In this document: positions 55,286-64,000 of the stretch, piece by piece
How positions within the stretch are numbered: position 1 is the first letter of the stretch
Layout: each line of letters starts with the position of its first letter
Source: Ganoderma boninense
Lineage: Eukaryota; Basidiomycota; Agaricomycetes; Polyporales; Polyporaceae
Direction of reading: 5' to 3'
Assembly: GCA_002900995.3 (NCBI GenBank)
Contig: CM035308.1
Coordinates: 496,001-560,000, forward strand
DNA: 64,000 nucleotides
Program-made: the position numbers and the translations under genes
Notes under the pieces: generated by a model
Databases searched by the model: none
The model's input: the letters and a program-made list of their open reading frames with translations, nothing else
Told to the model about the DNA's origin: nothing

Positions 55286-57045
55286 TCACCGCGACTTGGC
55301 CGCCTTCGCGGACCCAGGTCGCCCACCAGCCGCACCGGTGTTGCCATCCGCCACCTTCCGCTTCTTCGCAGAAGCGACCTGCCTTGCACCGCCTCCCGTT
55401 CGCGGTGGCTTCGTGCCACCAGGCTGTCCCTGTGACGGTGTCCGTGGAGGCTTCCGCGCTTGCTGCGTCTGCAGTGTGAAGGGAGGACAGGTTTGTCAGT
55501 ACTGTCTGTCAAAGATCGTGCACAGGCCGGACATATCGACGGGGCTTGCCCAGACAAGACAAGGCATAGGCAGGAAGAGGCTGGAAGAAGCGGGAAGAGG
55601 CAGGGAAACCCACAGGGAACTAGGGAGAACCAAGCAGAGGCAGGAGAACTAACCTTGGGCCCCAGCAGCAGCTCATCGTCTTCCGCATCGCCTCCGTCAT
55701 CGCCGTGCGCCTCCCCGACTTCGTCCCCGCTCCGGTCCTCATCGTCATCCTCGTCGTCGAACTCGCGTCTAGAACGCTTCGACCTCCCAGACGCGGTCGA
55801 CCCCCGCCGCCGCCGACTGCCAGCAGCCGCAGGCGGGCGCTCGTCGGGGTCGTACATCGACCCCGACGCCGCGGACTCCAAGTCGTCCAGCCCCTCCCCA
55901 TCGTCGTCGTCCTCTTCCTTGACGTCGACAACCGCTGTCACGCGGCGGATGAGCTGCGTTCGCGGGGCGGCGCTTGGCTGCGCGCCCGCGGGCGTGCGGG
56001 GCGTCGCGCGGCTCCCGCTGGCCTGGGGAACGTCTGCGGCAGCCGCGTTCTCCTTCTCCTACGCCGTGCGGTGGGCGCGCGACTGGGGGATGCTGCTGCG
56101 CGGGATCGACGTTCGGGCTGCGACACGTTTCTGTTGGTATTTGTTTTGGGCCTGCGCACGGAGGTCAGTGGAACGTCGTCGTCGTCATCGTCGTCGAGGG
56201 CGGGTGCGTGGCCGTTGGCGCGAGGAGTGCCGGGTGCGCGACGGGCGTGCGAGGTCGACGCGCGCTGGGTGGTGAGCCCGGAGGAGGAGGCGGAGGGTTC
56301 TGGGATCTCGGCGTAGCCGATGCGTGGTGTGTAGGGGGCGGTATATGCGTGTGCGGCGGCGTTCCACTGGACAGAGTGGCGGGAGGGGATGTTGGGATGC
56401 GTGGTTCGTTGAGGACGGGGGGAGGGACGTACCGCTAGTTGGCCGGCGATGAGCTCCTCGATGCGAGCGGAGAGTCGCGCTCGCTCGTGCTCTGCCCGGA
56501 GGTATTGCTCCTTCCAACCGTCTATTTCTTGCCTCGAGGATTCTTCGAGTCGGGTCAGTTGTGTCTTCCACGTCTGGACCTCAGAGCGGAGTTGTGTGAT
56601 TGTCTCGGTTTGGTGCTTTATCTGGTCGAAAATGTTATAAACTGACTGTCAGCATGTGAACGGCATAGAGAGGCATACTGTCAAGTCTGACTTGTCCAAC
56701 TGTACGACATATGCAGGCGGTGAGTTCAAGACGAAGAGCAATGTAGCCTGATAGCACTCACAGCAGCCTTCCATCTTTCTTCTCGGCCTTCGAGGTCTTT
56801 TGCGTCCAATTGGGCATCATGTAAAGCCCTCAATGCATCGTCTCTCTCCGCGCGAGCGCGTTCGGCCTCTACGTATACCTGATCATGAGCGCCTTGGACG
56901 GCATTGAGCTAGAAGAGCATGGTTGGGTTAGCCACAATGGTTGGAACATAGAACAAGAGAACGCACTGCTACCGTGGCAGCCTTGGAGAGGTTTGTGAGA
57001 GCATCGGAGACGGAGACGGAGGAGGCGGAGGATGAGGACGGCATG
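55286..57045 (-). CDS. Nuclear-type coiled-coil protein, unknown function
   Basis: The minus-strand exons start at 57045 (MPSSSSASSVSVSDALTNLS, 56967-57045), continue at 56762-56908 (LNAVQGAHDQVYVEAERARA...), then a short exon with LDKSDLT and a long coiled-coil exon (IKHQTETITQLRSEVQTWKT, then HERARLSARIEELIAG). The C-terminal half is disordered, with acidic runs (DVKEEDDDDGEGLDDLES) and basic runs (RRRRGSTASGRSKRSRREF). The last exon after an intron of about 180 nt is basic (RQVASAKKRKVADG) and ends at 55286. The layout (N-terminal coiled coil, charged tail, NLS-like clusters) suggests a nuclear scaffold or kinetochore-type protein. I do not recognise a family. One base appears to be missing near 56060, where TARR leads into EKENAAAADVPQASGSR in another frame. 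Confidence 0.72.
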
Positions 57046-57340
57046 GATCTCGGAACGCCAGGCATGGATCGAGCTCAACAACGGCTTCGACGTCGGAGAC
57101 CCTGCACGCGTTGTTCGGTCGCGCTTGTGGCGCGGCACTAGCGTGACTTTCCCACGACTTGCTGCTTCAACGAGCTCTGATAGCAGCACTTGCCCGAGAT
57201 AATGAACAATGAAACTCCGACTCTAGTGATAATGGTCGCCCAAGCAGCGCTCTGGACGTTCGCGTTCTCCCGGCGGATCGAACCTTGCTGGGGGGAATGG
57301 CAGGAATCCAGTGCTTGCTTCAAGATCTTGCCTACATACC
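57046..57340. promoter_or_regulatory. Shared divergent promoter, coiled-coil / OGFr genes
   Basis: There are 295 bp between two start codons facing away from each other. It must serve both genes. No specific element is identified. Confidence 0.5.
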
Positions 57341-58240
57341 ATGTCCCTTCCTAGAGATATTCGCGAGTTTTTGGACCAATATCCCAATGTCCCGGACGAC
57401 CCTTCAATGAAGTCGAATCTCCTGTTCTATTCCAACAAAGAGCGCTGCAGGCCGGACAACCTCTTGATCGATGACCTTCACGAGCAGTAAGGCATACAGC
57501 TTTCCGTGCTGTCCCGTGCTAGAGCAGACATTCCAACAGGTGGAAGACGGACTACGACAAGCTCGAGTACAAGCATGGCTACATCCAATGGTTGTACGTA
57601 CCTGCACCTCTGTCCTGCCACCCGAATGCGAGAGTGAGAGACTGTCACAGGTTTCCCCTGCAAGAGTATGGAATGAACTATGAAGCACAACCTTTGCAAA
57701 AGCATGAGATCGAGGCGATGAAGGCGGACCCAAAGATCATCGAACGCATCGAGCGTTCGTACGAGATCATGCTCGGCTTCTACGGGATGGAGCTAGTCTC
57801 CAAAGAGACGGGAGAACTCCGTCGCGCCCAAGACTGGCAAGACAGATACTTCAACCTCGCTCGTACGTGCCCCCAATCCAATCGCATCATCCTCCACCAA
57901 CTAACATGATAATGCAGGCGCACCACACAACAACCTCCGTATATCCCGTATCCTGAAGTGCTTGTCCGAGTTCGGATTGGAGCGGTACAACGCCGGTTTC
58001 TTGTTGTTCATGCTCTCCGAGCAAAGCGGGAACAACATTCTCCGCAGCGACATCCTCGTGAGCAGCATGGACAGATGGTGGGCAAACTGCGTGCGCAACT
58101 ACGAGGAGCGGGCGTGGATCAACGATACCATACAGAAGGCGAGAACAGGCTCTGCCAAGTTCGTGTTCACCGACGAGACATACCGAGAGGCGTTGAAAAG
58201 AAGGAAGGAAACGGGCAAGTTCCAGGTTTACGATCTTTGA
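57341..58240 (+). CDS. OGFr-domain protein
   Basis: Four exons (57341-57486, 57540-57593, 57651-57862, 57918-58240) join in phase into 244 residues with no indel. The protein matches the conserved N-terminal domain of the opioid growth factor receptor family (OGFr_N): FLDQYPNVPDDPSMKSNLLF, DKLEYKHGYIQWLFPLQEYG, RIERSYEIMLGFYGMEL and RYFNLARAPHNNLRISRILK. In animals OGFr is a nuclear-associated peptide receptor. Fungal members have only this domain, and their function is unknown, so the opioid name should not be taken literally. Length and the absence of a repeat tail fit the fungal form. The ATG at 57341 starts MSLPRDIREFL. Confidence 0.92.
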
Positions 58241-58416
58241 TAGAGTAGGAAGTTAGTGCTGGAGATATGTCTTGTACGTGTACACTTGTGCGATTGACGT
58301 TACAGAGTTGAATGTAGCATTAGATTTGCTTTGTGCACTGCCGAAAGGCATGGGATGCTGGTTGACAACTTAGAGGCTTACTGCAGTAGGACGTCAAAAC
58401 AGTAACAAGACCTACC

Positions 58417-58827
58417 TCAAGGTTGCGGAGAAGCGAGGGCATCAAGCTTCGCAATGAGTGCACTTCGCCGTGCGGCATCGTATTGTAGACTGACAGATTG
58501 CAGGAGTTGCTCAAGGGTTTCAAAAACAAGTTCTGCATCCAAGTTGGGATCCGTTGGAGACTCGTTAAGGCTGTGAAGCTAGAAGCTGCGTTCGTACGGA
58601 GTGTCAAACAGGAGTCAAAACATGCGCACCTGGAAACCCCTGCTCGATAAAGACAACAAAATAGTGTCGCCTTCCAATAGTACCACCCTCGCTGCCGCCT
58701 TCAATGGCGTGGACGACACAATCTCATGGCTCGTAATCCCAAATGACTGCTCGTTGAGAGCGCGAGAGAGCTCTTCTTTGACGAACGCGTGGGGTTCGGA
58801 TTCTTGTGTTGCGGAAGCCGAGGCCAT
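58417..58827 (-). CDS. GSKIP-domain small protein
   Basis: Two minus-strand exons (58630-58827, 58417-58578) give 119 residues in phase. The sequence has the shape of the GSKIP domain (DUF727), known from the human GSK3-beta-interacting protein and the TIF31/CLU N-terminus. Blocks include VKEELSRALNEQSFGI, LKAAARVVLLEGDTILLSLS and DAELVFETLEQLLQSVS, ending in LDALASPQP. Human GSKIP (139 aa) binds GSK3 and PKA; whether the fungal protein does is unknown. It is divergent from VPS45 with 351 bp between starts and convergent with the OGFr gene, leaving only 176 bp between the stops. Confidence 0.82.
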
Positions 58828-59178
58828 TGCGTGTTGTTCGGGGCCAACTTGGTACCGTCAGACCAGGAAGACGGCCCTTGAACACAGAAATAGCTGGAAA
58901 GCAACAGCTGGTGGTGATGGTCAAAGAAGAAAGGACGTCATGGGGGGTTTTACACGATGGGCGCGCCGCCACAAGTGCCGGAGCACATACAGTCGCGCCG
59001 AAACGCATCTTCCTCAGGCTACGCTCGGCACTTGTCTACTCACCCCCATCTTCTCTTCCCACCTACCTGGTTACACCTAGACAGATAAAGCTGGCAGCGA
59101 CGACGGAAGAGGGAGAATCCACCAAACAGAGCACATTTACCATCTTGTTCCCCTTGGCCGGGTCCCAAAAGTCGCGCC
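58828..59178. promoter_or_regulatory. Shared divergent promoter, GSKIP-domain / VPS45
   Basis: This 351-bp interval separates two oppositely oriented start codons. No individual motif is assigned. Confidence 0.5.
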
Positions 59179-61809
59179 ATGGACGTCGTGAAGGCTGTAG
59201 AGACCTACATCTCAAAGATGGTGTCGACGCCAGCTTCAATGAAGGTCCTGTTGCTGGATAATCATACCGTACGTCGCTCTCACCCGTCGCGCATCGTCAG
59301 GGCAGGTGGTTCTTATGTGCATTCACTTGCAGACACCCATCGTGTCCCTGTCCGCGACGCAGTCGACCCTCCTGTCGCACCAAGTCTACCTGACGGACAA
59401 GATCGACAACAAGAAGCGCGATCGCATGCCTCACATGAAGTGCATCTGCTTCCTCCAGCCCAGCGAGGACAGCTTCGAGGCCCTCTCCGCCGAGTTGCGC
59501 GAGCCGAAGTACGGAGAATACTACCTCTGTCAGTGAGCGTCTTCCTTCGCTCTTCGTTCCGCATCTCGAGCTCATCTCGGGCTGGGTGTATGCGCTTGAA
59601 GACTTCAGCAACATTCTCAGCAAGACTGCCATTGAACGCCTCGCGGACGTGGACGAGTACGAGGTCGTCCGCGAAGTTCAGGTTAGTCCCCTCCGCATCG
59701 TACCATCCTGTCTCTCCACCCTGCCCCCTCCCGCCCCTGCGGTCAACACCACAGGCGCGAGCCCATAGCGCGCGACCGCTCTCTCTAAGTCTACTTCCGA
59801 CGTGTTTCGTGTACGTCATTGACCTTTGCCTCACGCGCGCCCTCAAGGAATACTTTGCAGACTTCGCCCCCATCTTGCCCTCCCTCTTCTCGCTCAATCA
59901 CACACCCACCTCCTCGCGCCCGCTCTACGGCAGCTCGCCGAATACATGGGACCCCAGCGCGCTCGAGCGTGCCATCCAGGGCGTGACCGCTGCGCTGTTG
60001 AGCTTGAAGAAGAAGCCCGTCATCAGGTACGAGAAGTCGAGCCCCATGGCGAAGAAGCTCGGCGTCGAGGTCCAGGTGCGTACGCCCCCGTTTTGATTCT
60101 CGAATCGCGGGAGGCAACTAACGCTGGCGGACGGACGCGCGAACAGCACCGGATACAGTCCGAACAGCAGCTGTTCGACTTCCGCCTGACGCAGGTCCCG
60201 CCACTGCTCCTCATCCTCGACAGGCGCGGCGACCCGGTCACCCCCATACTCTCGCAGTGGACGTACCAGGCGATGGTGCACGAGCTGCTCGGGATTCAGA
60301 ACGGCCGCGTCGACCTGTCTCTGGTCCCGGACATCCGGCCGGAACTCAAGGTTCGCCTCCCGTGCCTTCCCTTGATTCATTCGAAGAAGTGCTGATGACA
60401 GAACACACACGTCCGCACACGTCCGCATGCGCACGGAGCAGGAGGTGACGCTGACCCCGGGACGGACCCGTTCTTCCAGGCGCACCACCTGGCGACGTTC
60501 GGGGACCTCGGGACTGCGCTCAAGTCGTACGTGCAGTCGTACCAGTCGCACTCGCTCGCGCACAACCCCGCGCAGATCCAGTCCATCTCCGACATGAAGC
60601 GCTTCGTGGAGGAGTACCCCGAGTTCCGGAAGCTCGGCGGGAACGTGAGCAAGCACGTCGCGATCGTCGGCGAGCTCAGCCGTCTTGTCGAGCGTGACAA
60701 GCTCCTCGAGCTGGGGGAGGTCGAGCAGGGGCTTGCGACGGGCTCCGGGGCGGATCTGAGGGTGAGTCGCATTTACGTCAAAGGCAAACAGAGGGAGAAG
60801 ATGTGCTAATGGGGCTGTTTGGGACTGCAGAGCGTGCAGGCGCTGATCACTAATGCGGCGATCCAACCTTGGAATAAGCTGCGGCTGGCGATGCTGTACG
60901 CGTTGCGGATACCAGAAGACGCAGGCGCAGAACGTTGCTTCGCTCATAAACCTGATGCTTGAGAATGGTGTGTCGCGGGAAGACGCACGGGTGCGTGTCA
61001 GGTTCGTTAAGCTCTGTGTTCAAGAGTTGACGTATCTGCCAGCTAGTGTATGTCGTTTTGAACATCGCGGGCTCTGACCAACGACAAGAAGACCTTTTCA
61101 CGGCTGAAGGGCTCTTCGCCAAAGGCCGATCTGCGCTGAAGGGCTTGAAGGGCGTGGAGAACGTGTACATGCAGCATGCACCGCATTTGGCCCAGACGCT
61201 GGAGAACTTGTTCAAAGGCCGACTCCGAGACACCACACATCCTTTCCTGGACGGTGCGGGACCCAATGCAGGTCTGCAGCGGTACGTTACATGACTTCCC
61301 TCCGAAGTCCGAGATTGACCTTGACCTTGTGTCGGCAGTCCGGGAGACGTCATCATCTTCATGATTGGTGGAACGACGTACACTGAAGCACGAGTCGTCG
61401 CAATGTTGAACCAAGAAGCAACGTCCGGCGGACCTTCCGCGGCAGCCGGAACGCGTCTCCTGCTCGGAGGAACCTGCATCCACAACTCCTCCAGGTAACG
61501 CTGTCCCTCGAGATTGATCGAAGTGCACGCACTGATGTCGCGTCGTGAAGCTTCTTGGACATGGTCCGCGCTGCCGCTTCGAATTTCCCCGCGTCGGTGT
61601 ACGAGCCCCCGCCGGGCTCCGCAAACAACATGCCTTCACTCAACCTCAACCTCGGGGGTGTGAACGTGAGTCTCGGCGGGGCTTCTCCAGGGGTCTACAG
61701 GACAAGCGGCGAGGGTGTGAGCTTGCAGACAGAGGGCATCAAAGATGGCGTCCGGAACCTGCTTGGCAAGGTAAAGCAAGGCGTAGATAGGATTGCGTCG
61801 CAACCATAG
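59179..61809 (+). CDS. VPS45: Sec1/Munc18 family protein VPS45 (one extra base)
   Basis: Vps45 is the SM protein that works with the syntaxin Tlg2/Pep12 class at the trans-Golgi network and endosomes, chaperoning SNARE assembly. About a dozen exons encode the whole length: [152 protein letters not shown] and CIHNSSSFLDMVR. These are Vps45-specific SM blocks. The C-terminal extension is Gly/Asn-rich and ends at 61809. Near 60909 one extra A splits [16 protein letters not shown] between frames. All introns otherwise fit. Confidence 0.95.
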
Positions 61810-62221
61810 CATCGACCTCCCTCAGATACCGCGCGCCCGGGGTCTTCTCGGTGCCTCGCGCCTTATGTACGTTACCACCTGTAGAGTAGGCTAGGAAGAT
61901 ATGTACGGCTAATTCCTGGAGGATGGTCGGCGGGCGACGCACGCGCGCGAGGCCGAGAGCAGAGGAGAAGCGCGATCATGTGGCTATGACACGTCAGCTC
62001 GAGAGCAGTCGCCCATCTCGCACGCGCCTCATATTTGCCGTGCCAGTGGCGGAGTCCGGACTCGAGCACCCGCGCGCCGCATCGTCCACCTTCACAACAA
62101 CTTCCCTCCTCACCACCACCACCATCCCGTTCGACAGGGAGGCCAGGCCGCCCTCTGCGCCCTCCTTCTCCTCGGCTTTCTTCTCTTCTAGGTTATTCGG
62201 ATTCTTTGACTGCGGGACACC
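61810..62221 (+). promoter_or_regulatory. VPS45 3' UTR and ERV46 promoter
   Basis: This is the 412-bp spacer between two co-directional genes. A pyrimidine-rich leader (about 62090-62215) precedes the ERV46 start. No exon is seen. Confidence 0.45.
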
Positions 62222-64000
62222 ATGGCCAAGGGCTTCCTCAGCGCCCTCAAGGGCGTCGACGCCTTCGGCAAGGTGAGCACCATGCGTCTCGCGATTTGCC
62301 TCGGCTACGCAGTCGCCAGCGATGCAAGGCGTGGAGCTGTGTCCTGACTGTGCGCGCAGACGACGGAGGACGTCAAGGTCAAGACACGCACCGGAGCGCT
62401 CTGTGAGTACCTGTCCGCACCGACAGCTCACCATTCCGTGACGTCGCGAGTCTAACCCTGGATGGCCGCACATATGAAGTGACCATTATCGCGGCGGCGA
62501 TCATCCTATCTTTTACCTCCATCGAGTTCTTCGACTACCGCCGCGTCAATGTCGACACGTCCATCGTCGTCGACCGGAGCAGGGGCGAGAAGCTCACGGC
62601 GAACATGAATATCACTTTCCCCCGTGTGCCATGCTACCGTGAGTGTCTCCCATTCTCTCTCAGTCCTCTCGCATCAGTGGATTGGGTGCTTAGGGTGCAT
62701 CACGTCCCACTGCATCGTGACGTTCATCCACGGCGGTGGAAACACGCCAATAGATGCTAACTGTTTTCCTCCCCATAAGTGCTCAGCCTTGACGTCATGG
62801 ACATCTCCGGAGAGACGCAAAGCGATATCACACATAACATCCTCAAGACTCGCCTCGACGAACATGGCAAGCCCGTCGAGCACGCGACCATCACCGATCT
62901 CCAAAACGACCTCGACAGGCTCAACGAGCAGCGCCAGAACGGCTACTGTGGGTCCTGCTACGGCGGTGTCGAGCCCGAAAGCGGCTGCTGTCAGACCTGC
63001 GACGAGGTCCGGCAGGCGTATGTGAACAGGGGATGGAGCTTCAACCGGCCAGACTCGATCGAGCAAGTACGTGTCCTCTCCTGACCTCTATGCACCCGTG
63101 CCGGCGCGTGTGCATGGCAGGGTGCTCGCAGCGAAGCGCGTCCTGACCGCCACCTCCCCACGCTCCTTTTCTTCCCCACAGTGCGTCAAGGAGGGCTGGT
63201 CGGAGAAGCTGAAGGAGCAGGCGCACGAGGGCTGCAACATCGCGGGGCGCGTGCGCGTGAACAAGGTCGTGGGCAACATCCACCTCTCGCCCGGCCGCTC
63301 GTTCCGCACGAGCGCGCACAACCTGTACGAGCTCGTGCCGTACCTGCGCACGGACGGGAACCGGCACGACTTCACGCACGAGATCCACCAGTTCGCGTTC
63401 GAGAACGACGACGAGTACGACCCGAGCAGGGCGCGCCTCGGCAGGGAGCTCAAGGCCCGCATGGGCATCGACGCGAACCCGCTCGACGGCACACAGGGCA
63501 GGGTGCGTGCTTTCGAGGAAGTTTGTGAGTAGGGTGGCTGACCGCGCGCTGCAGACCATCAAGCAGCAATACATGTTCCAGTATTTCTTGAAGGTTGTCT
63601 CGACGCAGTTCCAGACGATCGACGGCAGGAAGGTGCGTGCCGGGTTCTAACTTGAAACGCTGCCGCGGGAAGCTCTGAGCGTTGACGCGGTCCGTCATAG
63701 GTCGGCACGCACCAGTACAGCGCGACGCACTTCGAGCGCGATCTCGACAAGGGCCCTATGGAGAACTCTCCGGCTGGTCTCCACATCGCCCACGGGAACG
63801 GCGGCATTCCTGGCGCGTTCTTCAACTACGAGATCTCGCCCCTGCTCATCCGCCATGTCGAGACACGACAGTCATTTGCCCACTTCCTCACCTCGTGCGT
63901 CCTTTCCTGGTGGTTTGGTTTATCACTGCTGATACTGATGCTTCGCGAAACCAGGACATGCGCCATCGTTGGAGGAGTGCTTACCGTTGCCTCTCTCTTG
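62222..64000 (+). CDS. ERV46: ERV46-type ER-Golgi cargo receptor (3' end outside the window)
   Basis: Erv46 pairs with Erv41 in COPII vesicles and helps retrieve ER proteins between Golgi and ER. Exons 62222-62272, 62360-62402, 62480-62638, 62780-63066, 63182-63502, 63555-63632, 63701-63894 and 63955 onward join in phase with no indel. The N-terminus is cytosolic (MAKGFLSALKGVDAFGK), followed by TM1 (LLTIIAAAIILSFTSIEFF). The lumenal domain carries MNITFPRVPCYLLSLDVMD and the cysteine pairs GYCGSCYGG and CCQTC. GCNIAGRVRVNKVVGNIHLS, PGRSFRTSAHNLYELVPYL and FFNYEISPLL are diagnostic. The second transmembrane helix starts at CAIVGGVLTVASLL, where the window ends, so only the C-terminus is missing. 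Confidence 0.95.

Overview
The window is nuclear DNA of a filamentous basidiomycete, most likely an Agaricomycete. Genes are densely packed on both strands and split by many short introns (about 50-80 nt, GTRNGT donors, YAG acceptors). Coding exons favour C or G at third positions, and several families are typical of mushroom-forming fungi: an HNH_2 nuclease, F-box/LRR and WD40 families, pairs of membrane-anchored aspartic proteases, and an FAD monooxygenase. No rRNA, convincing tRNA, CRISPR, phage or bacterial operon structure is seen.

Layout. 0.4-16 kb: the CAF1/POP2 deadenylase (+), a gene-poor 3.9 kb stretch, a CENP-B-type DNA-binding protein (+), a small UPF0390 protein (-), a second gene-poor stretch, complex I subunit NDUFA9 (+), convergent with the mitochondrial import receptor TOM22 (-). 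16-31 kb: a Zn2Cys6 transcription factor (+) with a 6-nt exon inside the zinc cluster, an HNH nuclease-like protein (-) with the first His replaced, ribosome-biogenesis factor SAS10/UTP3 (-), a small hypothetical gene, and a URE2-like glutathione transferase (-). 31-40 kb: a diverged direct duplication of a promoter region, the FAD monooxygenase next to it (+), an F-box remnant (-) and a disordered Cys-rich orphan protein (+). 40-48 kb: a head-to-head pair of transmembrane-anchored aspartic proteases and a SYLF-domain protein (-). 49-57 kb: an aquaglyceroporin (+), WD40 and F-box/LRR-like genes (-) and a nuclear-type coiled-coil protein (-). 57-64 kb: an OGFr-domain protein (+), a GSKIP-domain protein (-), VPS45 (+) and ERV46 (+, cut by the window end).

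The genes form no single pathway. Mostly this is conserved housekeeping: mRNA decay, complex I, protein import, rRNA processing and vesicle traffic. Lineage-specific accessory genes sit between. A striking technical feature is that many otherwise well-conserved genes, including likely essential ones, carry single-base indels that break the frame, often in or beside G/C runs. Splice phases fit perfectly once one base is allowed for. Uncorrected consensus errors are the simplest explanation, and affected genes are annotated as genes rather than pseudogenes. Exon coordinates were derived by hand from splice motifs, reading phase and family knowledge.
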